DNA of 64,000 bases from Serpula lacrymans var. lacrymans S7.9 (taxonomy: Eukaryota; Basidiomycota; Agaricomycetes; Boletales; Serpulaceae). The notes beneath the pieces were generated by a model. The model did no database searches. It was not told the origin of the DNA and saw only the letters and a program-made list of their open reading frames with translations. Shown in pieces: positions 11,185 to 21,711 of the stretch. The translations under genes and the position numbers were made by a program. The stretch is taken from contig NW_006763298.1 in the NCBI RefSeq assembly GCF_000218685.1, positions 878,049 to 942,048 of the forward strand, written 5' to 3'. Position 1 is the first letter of the stretch, and the number at the start of each line of letters is the position of its first letter.

Positions 11185-14100
11185 TCATCGCCATGTATCG
11201 TTCAAAGTCTGAGTACTTCCAGATGTTGTATCATTCCTGTTAGGGTCTGACTCCCATACGATCTACGTAGTACCAAGGAATTGATCAGTATTTTGTACAT
11301 ATGTCAGACAGTAGAAAAGGCACTCACACTACCATCGGTCTCCTTCCTGATGAACTTATACTCGAACGCGGTGTTGAGCGGAAGGTTCACTGTCGTCTCC
11401 CAAACGGGATAATTGCTTGACGACAAAGCAATCTACCTTTCCGTCAGCTCCAGCCCAAGCTAAGCTCATCGAGAAAGCAAGCCCCCCCCTACACGCACAT
11501 CACGCACAACCACACACAAGTCCCACATCAGCAACCAACTCCTCTGATACATCATCGATGTATCCTCCTCGACTCCCCAACTCGCTCTGACTCAAGACGA
11601 AATACCCACCGAGTTAGCAGGATCCCACGACCCTAACTGTTCTAAGCTCCCAGTAAGGAAGATGTTCTAAGAGATGAGTATTAGATCATTACGCACAGAA
11701 AAGCGGGGACCTTACCTCGCCGTATGTTGTAGTTGCGGTCTCCGAAAAAGATACAGCTGATGTAGATCCTGTCCCAAGTGCGCCCGTGTGCAGCGCGATG
11801 GCGTTAGCTGTAGCAACTGTTGCACTGAAGGTTCCATCGGATGCTACGGTGTAACTGCACATTTAGGAGAATTCATTAAGGCAGTATTGAAATCACAGAA
11901 GAGAAAGAGAAAGGATAAAATGAAAATGAGATTAGTATACTGTGATCGGTCCAAAGGAAATGGAACATACGATGCACCCGCACATGTCCCCGACGAGGTT
12001 GGTGGGCCGCTAATCACGTCACAGTATGATCCAGCAGGCAAGGATGTAGTGAATGTCGTGGCCCACGTGGAATCTTCGTTATTGATTGCTACAAAACCAA
12101 GAGCCCCTGCAAAAGCGAGGGACGAGTGGCAGAAGAGAATGATGGCGCAGGTCAAAAACAAAACACGAGTGGTAAGACAAGAGGGTCAAGTACCTCTTCC
12201 GAATGCAATCTGCTGCGAGCTTGGCGATACCCAATCACCTAATGCCGCAGTGCCAACATTGTTGTGGAAGCCGACCATACCTGCGATGGCAGACCAGCGG
12301 TGCTGGCAGAGCCTGCAAAGACAATATAGTTAACATCAACGTAGTTCTGAAACGTTCTCAATGTGACTCACCAGCCATTCACGCCTCCGGCACCATAGCA
12401 CGTGCCGTTTCCTACATACATTACCCAGTCAGAGGATGGACAACAAGATATTACTCTATTAAAAAGGTAAAGTGACTTACCGCCATTGGGGGCGCCATCG
12501 TCATATGAGCTGAACTGATAGCTGGATAGTACCGTTGGTGTCCCGTAAGAGTGAGCACTATAGATCAAGAATGAATGATAGATCTTATGCGAGGGACAAT
12601 CTTCACTGCATCTTGGAAGGAAGAGGCAGGGAGAGAAATGAGTGTACGTACAGCGAGAACACGTGTGCCAAGGTATAGGTGTTCGAAGGCGAGTTGTAGT
12701 TGAGTGAAGATCCGCCCTAGATAAACTTCCCGTTAAAGAAAAATGAACCTATCTAAAACTAAAAAAACACGTACCCTTTCTGTGTCATGGTCGGCAACAA
12801 AGACATTGGCGGATGTCCCGGGAACCCAGCCTGTAAAGCCAATCAAAGTTAGTAAACTCATGGGATATAATGAATGAGTGGGTGGGACGAAAGCAGTCAT
12901 GATGGTGGGTACGACACGGCACATAAAAGGACGAAAGACATGCCTTGATTATCGAGATCCTGCAAACTCGATATTCCACCACCACCAAATGCGCTTTGCA
13001 AGGCAGAAGTGTACCTGAATCTGAAGGAGGTAAATGTAGTCAGCACTGTTTGTCCATGCGATCTGGATAATGGAAAGAAAGCGCACTCCATAACATCGCC
13101 TACAGCAGGATAGCGAGAGCCAATCAGTAAGCAAAGTAAAAACACTGACAGATCTTTACGTACCTATATAGACGTATTCGGAAGGTTGGATAGGCTGATC
13201 GGCGCCCCAGATGACCTAGAGGAGAGTGACTGAATTACTAAAAGCAAGGCAAAAAAAGCGGGGAGCAACTAACCTCTTGCGTGATATAGGGACTCCCGTT
13301 GATCAAGCTGGTGATATTTCCGATATCACTTGCTGCTATGTCTGTCATATTTGCCCGAGTCAGCCATATGCGCAAGAACAAGTAGAGAAAAAAAGTTGAA
13401 AAGCCACAAGGCCAAGCCAGCGAAATGACAACATTATACGTACTTTTAGCAGCATCCAATCTCAATCCTTCCACTCCGAGACTAATCAAGTCATTAGCAT
13501 ACGCTGCAAGAATTTTCTGAACAGCAGTGGTGTTCGTTGCTAGACTAAAGATTGAATTAGCAAGGACGTTTGAGACCAAATAGGCAGAATGTTTAGAGCA
13601 AGAATGTCATGAGAAGGGAGTGCAGTGTATTTTGTGAGGTATGCCATCACAAAAGCCGAAAAGCCTCGTTGGTGGAGCAAAGGTAGAATGAACTCACTCA
13701 GCCAATCCATCCAACTGACATGTCTGAACCTCAAGACGATTATCATAATTGACAATGGTGTTACCTGGCTCAAGGCCGCAGTAATGGAAGTTCTGCGGGA
13801 GCACGAGAATGTGAGTAAGTGCGTGGCTTGGAATTGCACAGGAGAAGCATCCCGGCACAAATGAAAATGAAAAAACCCAGCAGGGCAGAGACATCAAGCT
13901 GGACATAAAACTGAAAGATAGACAAATGCAGAAAATGAAATTAATGAACAACGTACATCAGCCGAATAAGTTGGTGGGTAGCTATACTGAGTGAACTGGG
14001 TTCCTGCAATGCCAGTACCTGTGTGCCGACAGGAAGTTATTTCACAATCAGATGAAGACCAGGAAGAAATACACGTACCAGAGGATTGGCCCGTCATATG

Positions 14101-14864
14101 ATTAAAGATAGTATCTATGTGCAAATTTTCAAGGTAGATGATCAACACGTGCATTTAGGCTTCAATGGAGAATAAACATAAAGTAATAACCGACGCTTGC
14201 TTCGGGGACAAGGCTCCGGAATACATAGCTCGGAGCTCAGTATATGAGCGCAAGTTTGACTCACCTGCGATGATACCAACACCAGCACTTTTACATGTCT
14301 GTATCATGGACTGATACTGTGCACGGTTTCCACGCTTTGATGTAAGCGTGTATGAAACAGGCTGATAGTCAGTCCACCACTGAGTACCAGTGATAGTTTC
14401 CTGGGCGGGGGATGCTTGTACATATCCGTATCCTGTTTAGAAAGGAATTTGAATGAATTAGCTCACACTAGTGACAGAAAAGGGAGACACAGGATGCACC
14501 AGCAGGTCCGATGAACTGAGTACACTCTAAAGCAATGCTATCCCATGACCATTCGAACATCTGGATGATGACATCTAGCGCATCCCATGGCACAATTTAT
14601 ATTAAGCAGCATGTTGTCAGATGATTGAAGAGATTCCGTAAAGTTGAACAAGGAGAAAATTCATCGTGTCGACAACCGTCCAGTGACAAATAAATAGAAA
14701 ATCCAATGCATTAGTGCCAAATCCCCAAATAAGAGCATAGACATACCATTGTTGCCCGACATCCCTCTTTTTGCAATTCTACCATTCCCCGCTGCCTTCG
14801 GGGAAGGCGCAGCGAACGCATTGGCAACGATGAGAGCGAGACTGAGTATTCCGAGTTTTATCAT
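11185..14864 (-). CDS. secreted alpha-amylase (GH13) with C-terminal CBM20
   Basis: Hydrolyses internal alpha-1,4 links of starch or glycogen outside the cell. Seen: a signal peptide ([18 protein letters not shown]), then the GH13 barrel. Region I is [12 protein letters not shown], region II is [11 protein letters not shown] with the nucleophile Asp, region III is SPYITQEV with the acid/base Glu, and region IV is [11 protein letters not shown]. The C-domain contains [13 protein letters not shown]. The C-terminal starch-binding module (CBM20) has [29 protein letters not shown] and ESDPNRNDT. The start ATG is at 14864; the stop TGA is at 11185-11187. Many introns. Oddity: the residue after DAAK in region II, normally His, reads as Asn across the splice junction (AAA A joined to AC ATA GCA). 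A TATA-like sequence lies about 100 bp upstream. Family identity is secure. Confidence 0.95.
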
Positions 14865-14960
14865 CGGAAGTAGATAGTGAAAGGGTTAAAGCAGTGAGCT
14901 CAATTGAACAGCGTCGGATTAGACAGCGCTGAAGGGATGGATGGTGACGGCACACTGGCA

Positions 14961-14966
14961 TATATA
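14961..14966 (-). promoter_or_regulatory. TATA-like box of the amylase gene
   Basis: TATATA lies 97-102 bp upstream of the amylase ATG, at a plausible distance for a fungal TATA element. Inferred from position only. Confidence 0.35.
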
Positions 14967-16148
14967 CCGAACAATCAAGCACGGAAGCAGTCCCTCCATG
15001 TCTCCCGTTTGCCTAAATCAAGAAAGGTATTGCATATGATTGAGCGTACATAGTGCGTGCATGCGTTGTTGATGCAATACGGTGTGGGCACCTGATCTGA
15101 TGCACCTTGTGCTCCACTCACTCCTGACAACCGCATAGCTGCACTCCAGTCTTGCGCGCACTCACGGACACTTCTTGCCAGCGGAACCCTTGGCATAATC
15201 ATACACGGATACCGACGGGAGTGTATCGATCATGATACAGCAAAAAAAACAGGACATTTTTGTAGACTGGATGAGAGAAAAGTGCGTCCGCTTGACATAA
15301 ATGGAAAGATACGGTCTTGTCACTGAAATGAAGGTCCGTTATCACCTTATGCTGCAAATACAATGTTCAACCATACCAGCTCATAGTACTGGTCCTGCAC
15401 TGAGCTGGCCAGCCGTCGGTTCTGATGGAGATATCTGAGTCACAATTTGTCACGGCTATCTCGTTTCAAAACTACGAATGTTGCGTGAACTAGCATCAAC
15501 CTAACCTAACCACCATCGTAGCGTACCCTGTTGTCAAAATCGCACCAACCTCCATGGGAATTATGATGGGGATAATCTGGAGTGTCAAAAATCAAAACAA
15601 AGCAAACGTGCATCTCGCCAGTATCTCCAGATTCGAACATTATCCATGTTGTTCTGTAGCAGCTGGCTGAAAAGGACGGACGAACACAGCCAATTACATC
15701 GTGGTTCATTTGGATACCCGTGAACGTTGGCCATGTGTGCCCGCATTCCGAGACCCTGTATTCCTTGAGGCCAGATGCTGCCAGATAGTATATCGCTGGT
15801 GGGAAACAACAGTTGCCTTTTCCTTGCGTTTGACAGACTGACTCGGTGTATTTTTTTTTGTCTGTCCAAAGTCCTCTCGTGTTCTTAGTTTGACATCGCA
15901 CTTCGAACTGCTGTTGTCTTGAATATTTTGGCACAGCCTTTGATCGATAGCGGAAATTACTGCCCTCACAGCCCAGATCGAGGCCATGCATTATCGTGTT
16001 TATGCCGGTATACCTCGCCATTCATGATCGTGTTTTACATTTCAAACTACCGGTAACTGGATTTTAATGTAGTATGACCCAACCAAGGATTTGAGGTCGT
16101 GTGCACCAAGGAGGTGTGGTTTGATGGCGTCACACCTCGTTGACTCCA
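14967..16148. other. intergenic; one doubtful 171-codon open frame
   Basis: A single-exon minus-strand frame at 15506-16021 (ATG to stop) is Cys- and Trp-rich without a signal peptide. Two other frames over the same DNA are also open, so low stop density explains it as well as coding does. No recognisable domain and no splice support. Confidence 0.3.
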
Positions 16149-16156
16149 TGACGTCA
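16149..16156. promoter_or_regulatory. CRE/ATF-type palindrome TGACGTCA
   Basis: A perfect TGACGTCA lies 110 bp upstream of the ATG at 16266, with a further GGCGTCAC half-site near 16123. bZIP factors of the ATF/CREB class bind this sequence in fungi. The role here is inferred. Confidence 0.4.
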
Positions 16157-16265
16157 CGGCGTGTCTCGAAACAACCATATAACCCTTTGTCTCATGTCTC
16201 TGAACGCATTCTGCTATCCGCCAACCACCCACAATCATCTCTCAACCGCTCAATAATTATCCATC

Positions 16266-16997
16266 ATGTCGACTCGCAAGCGCACTAAACGCAATGCATC
16301 CACTGCATCCAACGCTAGCGCAGCTCAAGTTGCCAATGCATCTTCTTCTAACATCGACAAATCTACCTCCACAAATGGCAGAGCCCCTGGCGAAGACGGG
16401 AAGAAGATCGATACTTCTAATCTCCCCCCTCCACGACCTAAAGAAAAATTCTTGAAAACCGTCCCACCTCCACTGTCTACGACAAGCACAAGCCGTTTCT
16501 TTTACACCCTCGCTCTTCTCGCAGCCCTGACAGGGGCGTTTTACGCTTGGCGTGTGATGCAGTGGAAGGGTGAGGTCGGTGGGTGGTGGAACTTGGCTAT
16601 GGGAAAGAGACCACCCCAGCTGAGGACGCAGGAGGAAAACCACAACCAATATGATGGGCTGAGCGGATGGTTCGCCAGTCGAACTGGATGGACATCACCT
16701 AAAGCAGGGAAGAGTGGCGAGGAAGGAAGCCATAAAGTGGAAGATAGGTTAAATGCCCTTGCTGAAGCGCTCGGTATGCCTTCGCATGACGTTGCCTCTG
16801 CCATCGCGGGTGCTGTGAGGGATCATGTCCCGCCTGCAAGTCTGTCGTCTATTGCAGCTCAAGAGACAGGGTCAGCTGTGAAAATATTAGTCGGGGTACC
16901 CCAAGGACGTCCAGCTGAAGGAGGAAGCACCGGAGGCTTATACGAAGGCATTGAGAGAATCGTTGGCATGGACGAACCTCCGGAAGAGGCTATGTAG
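16266..16997 (+). CDS. hypothetical one-TM protein, 243 residues
   Basis: Not recognised. It is an intronless frame from ATG (16266) to TAG. Seen: a basic Ser/Thr/Asn-rich N-terminus (MSTRKRTKRNAST), a Pro-rich stretch near residues 55-75 (NLPPPRPKEKFLKTVPPPLS), one hydrophobic helix (FFYTLALLAALTGAFYAW, about 80-97), a Trp-rich patch (GEVGGWWNLAMG), then a predicted helical segment (DRLNALAEALGMPSHDVASA, about 160-180) and an acidic end (MDEPPEEAM). The basic N-terminus with no signal peptide ahead of one internal helix fits a tail-out single-pass protein of an internal membrane. The layout (Pro-rich segment, membrane segment, helix) vaguely recalls peroxin-like membrane proteins, but no specific motif supports that. 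Confidence 0.75.
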   Translation: MSTRKRTKRNASTASNASAAQVANASSSNIDKSTSTNGRAPGEDGKKIDTSNLPPPRPKEKFLKTVPPPLSTTSTSRFFYTLALLAALTGAFYAWRVMQWKGEVGGWWNLAMGKRPPQLRTQEENHNQYDGLSGWFASRTGWTSPKAGKSGEEGSHKVEDRLNALAEALGMPSHDVASAIAGAVRDHVPPASLSSIAAQETGSAVKILVGVPQGRPAEGGSTGGLYEGIERIVGMDEPPEEAM

Positions 16998-17651
16998 GGG
17001 ACTGATTTGAGGATATGATAGATGATTTGGCTGCTAAAGTTATTATACTGTAATCTTGTCTTATACTTATATATGCGTACGAATCCATCTATGATGTTCT
17101 ATGATTGAGACTTAGTCTTGTGCTCTTTAAGAGTAAGTTTCATTCAGACTAACGGAGGTGATGTCCCTATCATGATAGCTGCTGAAGCGCTGATGCACGT
17201 TATACAATTAGAATCCAAGTAGAAACATCTTAGTCAACCGTGACGTTGTTCCAAGTATCATATGATGGGACACTTAGTGCGCCACCTGAAACCATGAGCC
17301 TATCTGACAGAACACATTGGACTTGAACATTTAAACCTTAAAAACACAGAAATGTCCACTTTCAAACATTCATCTTCAGGCTGATAGGCCGGAAAACATT
17401 GCTTCTTACACCATTTTGCCGTTGCTAGACCCATCTGTATTGGGTTACGAATTTGGAAGCTGGTCAGAAGACGAAATCCGAGTGGATGTCCACTGGGTTT
17501 GCGAAGTCAGTCCGCGATAATGATGTCCCGGTTTGTAGGCAACGGGTATTCTAAGGAATGTTTTCATTTGGATCGAAATATGTGCAATATATAAGGTACG
17601 CTACTTGTTTGTCTAACTAAACATTCCCACTTGACATATTTCTTAGCGAAC
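16998..17651. other. intergenic, upstream of the first SDR gene
   Basis: No gene is seen. It contains the 3' flank of the one-TM protein gene and the promoter region of the first dehydrogenase. Confidence 0.5.
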
Positions 17652-18900
17652 ATGACTTTCACTGGCACACGTGTTGCGATTGTAACTGGCGCAGCTCAGG
17701 GCATTGGACGGGCTATAGCGCTTCGACTTGCGCAAGACGGACTTGATGTTGTCGTAGCTGACCTGCCTTCCAAGTCTACCCAGCTTGACGACCTTGTAAC
17801 AGAAATTGAGGCGAAGGACCGGAAATCTCTGTCTGTGCCCACCGACGTGTCTGTCGAAGAACAGGTCGAAAATCTCGTGCGCGTAACAGTTAGCTCCCTT
17901 GGAGGACTTGATGTGGTTCGTACCCATCATTGTTTTTCTTCTGCCTGGTTTTTGTATTGATTGGGGCTATTTTAGATGGTCGCCAACGCAGGAATTGCTC
18001 CAGTGGGAACATTGATGGACAGTGTGTATAGTTAACACCAGTTCAATCCTCACTATTTAACAAAACGCAGCAAACCTCGACGAATTCAACCGAGCATGGT
18101 CTGTCAACGTCCAAGGCACTCTGCTTTGCTACAGGCATGCCGCTAAAGTTATGATCGAGCAAAAGCGAGGCGGGAGAATAATAGGTACGAGAGCGCGCGC
18201 TTGCTTTCTCAACTTTACCATTGTTGAAGGAGCTATTTTTCTTCCAGGCGCTTGTTCCTTTGCAGGAAAGAAAGGTTGGAAATCATTCACAGATCCAGTT
18301 CTACGTGATTCATGTCTGTTCGGCTAGGAACAATTTATATAGGGGCCTACTGTGCGACCAAGGCTGCAGTAAGGTCACTTACTCAAACCGCTGGTAAATA
18401 CTCTTCCAGATGTTTGACATGCATGACTCATTAAGTCATTTGGCTTCAGCTACGGAGTTTGGGAAACACGGAATCACTGTGAATGCGTATGCACCAGGGC
18501 CTGTTGATACATCTCTAAGTAAGCCTTTGTCGAGTTGACATGTTCAGTTTCTCAAGTTCGTGCATTTTCGTGTTCATAGCCTCAGGCATGATTGGCAAGC
18601 TGTCTACAATGATCCCATCCTCGGATCTTATGGACGTAACGACTGCAATGGTTAATTCAAAGTGATGACTGGCTATTGAAAATCTCACTATGTATAAACT
18701 CTAGGCCTCCTCCCAACCTCTGTTAGGAAGAACGGGTGTCCCAGAGGACGTTTCGAACTTGGTTTCATTTATAGCATCGAAAGATTCTGCCTTTATTACG
18801 GGTAAGCAACTTATACAGAGTATGGAAACATGTGGATGTCTGATATCCGTGCTTTACAGGCCAGTCTATGACCGTTGACGGAGGAATGTGGTTCGACTAG
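17652..18900 (+). CDS. short-chain dehydrogenase/reductase (acetoin/diacetyl reductase-like), copy 1
   Basis: Classical SDR, an NAD(P)(H)-dependent oxidoreductase. Seen: the cofactor loop [16 protein letters not shown] near the N-terminus, [10 protein letters not shown] after the second strand (acidic Asp favours NAD), VANAGIAP (the NAG motif), a Ser in [10 protein letters not shown], and YCATK as the YxxxK motif. Choosing the acceptor that ends ...GGCTAG inserts TIYIG and gives a Ser-to-Tyr spacing of 13, equal to the neighbour. Later blocks are [13 protein letters not shown] and [11 protein letters not shown] before TAG. Six to eight short introns. It stands in tandem with a close paralogue on the same strand 460 bp downstream. 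One donor is the uncommon GTTCGT (17916). Substrate unknown; the acetoin/diacetyl label is by overall resemblance. Confidence 0.88.
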
Positions 18901-19357
18901 TCGATACCTTACATATACTATCAACATTGATATCAATGTTGACCCTGCTCGGCTGAGGTTTACTTGTATTCATAGGAATTTAGGAATCATCTGAATCATT
19001 CTTTGGCGTTTTTCGAGGAGTATTGAGGTTTAGCGCTGAAGATCAACATCGAATTCAGTTCAATACCTTGGCTAAAATCAGGTGTGTGGTCCCTACGACT
19101 TCGGTTCTTGCCCTACTAATGCCGGTGTGAAGGACATAGAAAATAGGCTAGTCACGCCATCATCGATCATTCTCGGAACCTCCCGTATCTTATCCACACT
19201 TGGGACGTCTTCGGTTGCACCAATTGCTTGAGCGTTTATCGGAGTATTTGGATTCGCTCCCTTATAATCCCTTACGAGCTCTCCTTCGTCTGAGTGACCA
19301 CCTGAGTACGGAACTCTTTCAGAAAGTCAGAACTATCCCTAGTAGCACCAGCAAGAT
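18901..19357. other. spacer between the tandem SDR genes
   Basis: No gene is seen. It serves as 3' flank of copy 1 and promoter of copy 2. Confidence 0.5.
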
Positions 19358-20620
19358 ATGTCTACAACTCGCATCGCCGTAGTGACTGGAGCTGCTCAGG
19401 GTCTTGGACGAGCCATTGCATTACGGCTTGCTGATGATGGCCTTGACGTTGTCGTTGCTGATCTAGCTTCCAAATCTACCCAGCTTGATCAAATAGCCTC
19501 AGAGATCACAGCGAAGGGTCGAAAGGCATTATCCGTCATTACTGATGTTACAGACGATGAACAAGTCAAAAATCTGGTGCAACAGGCCGTTAGCGTACTC
19601 GGGGGGATTGATGTGGTCAGTCACACTCGCATTTACGCAAAGAGGGAATTTTGTTTTGTTTTTACGTCGTGTCCAGATGGTTGCGAACGCAGGGATTTGT
19701 CCTACAGCTCCGCTATTAGATTGCAAGTGTTTATTTCTTGGGATGATTTTATCGTTATCGATATTCTGATCTATCCTCAGTGAACATACAGGAATTTGAT
19801 CAAGTGTTGTCAGTAAACCTCAAAGGTGTTTTATCATGCTATGTGCACGCCGCAAGGGCTATGGTAGCTCAGAACAGAGGAGGTCGATTGATAGGCAAGT
19901 AACACTCACTTTCAATGTTGCCAAGCATGCGCGCGATACTTACCTTGCGCAAATCCAGGTGCCTCATCATGTGCTGGCAAGAGAGGTGCAGGCGATATAT
20001 ATATTCAATCGTAGGGATATTAAAACATCCCCCCAGGTGCGTATGGAAGTGCTGCCTATAGCTCAAGTAAGTTTGGTGTCCGGGCACTTACTCAAACAGC
20101 GGGTAGGTCATGTTTGCTATTGCTGGAACTTCACTTACTCATTTGCTTTTCTGAATTAGCCATCGAGTTCGCAAAGTATGATATTACAGCAAATGCCTAC
20201 GCACCGGGACCAATTGATACCCCCATGCGTAAAACCCCATTTGATATAGCTATAGATAATGTGCTGATCTGGCGCATTCGTATAGATACGGATGCGTTAG
20301 AAAAACTCAAGGCATCCAAGGAGTTCCAGTCAGATGTGACTATGATAGATATATTAAAAGCGATGGTTCGTTTCCATCCTGGATATCTGTAACGACTAAT
20401 GACATGAGAGTGTTTAGTCGTTCAGTCGACCTCTCATAGAGAGGCTCGGGACCCCCCAAGAAGTGGCAGGGTTAGTTTCATTCATTGCGTCAAAGGACTC
20501 GTCTTACATCACAGGTCAGCATACGAATAAAATCACAGGTGATGATAACTAACTATTGAGTCAATGCTCGTGCTCTCAGGTCAAACAATCTCAGTTGATG
20601 GTGGAATGTCGTTCGACTAG
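19358..20620 (+). CDS. short-chain dehydrogenase/reductase, copy 2
   Basis: Tandem paralogue of the gene at 17652. Seen: [37 protein letters not shown], the catalytic Ser in GASSCAGKRG, YSSSK as YxxxK, ITANAYAPGPIDTP, and the closing SVDGGMSFD before TAG (20618-20620). The region near 20366-20430 looks stop-filled at first. A GTTCGT...TTTAG intron (20366 to about 20418) restores an open frame reading SRPLIERLGTPQEVAGLVSF. The intron after RGGRLIG uses a GC donor (ATAG|GCAAGT at 19895), a rare GC-AG intron. Relative to copy 1 it carries an extra stretch (about 20 residues) between GPIDTP and LEKLKAS. Probably functional, substrate unknown. Confidence 0.82.
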
Positions 20621-20884
20621 GGTCAAGCGCTATGTGGCAATGTACAGATGTAATGTTATTGAATATTTTTGCAAGTAAATGGCGGTCCTTGAGTGGCAAA
20701 TTTTGTATTATATGTTCTGTGAATCATTCCATTGGGAGGAAGCAACAACGTAGCAGGAATGGAGTGTACCTTTTAGTGCCGAGGCTCCAGACCGTGGGGT
20801 GTCAACGTCGGTGATGGTCCTTATCGTACATTGTGTCTTGGAGTAGAACCAATTTATTCTTTTGGCTGACGAATTTCCTTCTTA
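20621..20884. other. 3' flank of SDR copy 2
   Basis: No gene is seen before the relic of the secreted Cys-rich family begins near 20885. Confidence 0.45.
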
Positions 20885-21011
20885 CACCTGTGATAGCGTC
20901 TCTGATTTCTGGAGCATTATCAGCGCTTGGACAGACTTCTGCGATGCAATAAAGAACTTAATGGTAAGTACTTTATCTACGCATCCTCCCGTGGATATCA
21001 ACCGACTCGAC
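20885..21011 (+). pseudogene. relic of the secreted Cys-rich family (3' fragment)
   Basis: One frame reads CDSVSDFWSIISAWTDFCDA, closely matching SNFWGIISAWTGFCDT in the intact gene at 21712-23102. The DNA further on (TACGCATCCTCCCGTGGATA) matches the codons for YASSSGY near that gene's end. Between these blocks the frame is broken (AATAAAGAACTTAATGG), and no upstream exon or start is visible. It lies 700 bp ahead of the intact copy in the same orientation, as expected of a decayed tandem duplicate. From 21012 to 21711 nothing further is seen. Confidence 0.7.
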
Positions 21012-21711
21012 ATTCTCAAGCTTGGTCACAACCGCCTCTAAGTATAGTTGTACCTTGCTAGAGTCTCAGAACTACTGTTACATTTGATTGTTAAATGCTC
21101 TGGCATAAAAGCTGTGTCTTTGACTTGTCCCTGGCAATGTCAAATATCAGCTATGTTGCATGTGCATCCTGAGGCACAAGTCCATCACTCCCGCCATAAA
21201 CACCGAATCTGAGGTATCCTCTCGCTTACTGTAAATTTAAACAGTAACGCAGAATCCAGGGCACGGCTATTGCCGTCGTTTTCTATGTTTGACCGTGTCA
21301 GTCACGACGGTGTCTGCGATCCGCTCACAGACAACCAGTTGCCTCGAAGACTTGCGAATGTAAACCTATCTACTACCTAACACTCCAAGCTTAGAGGCAA
21401 ACTTCACGGCCATCGTCATTGTGTTGGCCTGACTGCCAGGTTCTGTGCATTCCTCGGGGCAGTACTGTGTGTCACTCAAAAGCACTTTACGGACAGTGTT
21501 CACCGCAACGTCAGACAGTATGGATACCTATACATTCTGATTACCGTTGACATATTATTGTAGAGGGTTTGATTCACTTACTGACAAACGGCCATCTTTC
21601 GCCGCCATCAATATATAGTACCGAACGACATGAGTCACTCGCTCAGAACATAAAAGCTCCCCTCTGCTTCGGTCTTCACTGCTTTTTCGTCGTCTCGCGG
21701 TTTACTACACA

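Noticed and set aside
15506..16021. 171-codon minus-strand open frame between the amylase and the one-TM protein
   Set aside because: Three frames over the same DNA are open, composition is odd, there is no signal peptide or known motif and no splice evidence. Low stop density is enough to explain it.
20366..20440. Apparent premature stops making SDR copy 2 a pseudogene
   Set aside because: A GTTCGT...TTTAG intron removes the stops and restores the conserved LGTPQEVAGLVSF stretch in frame.
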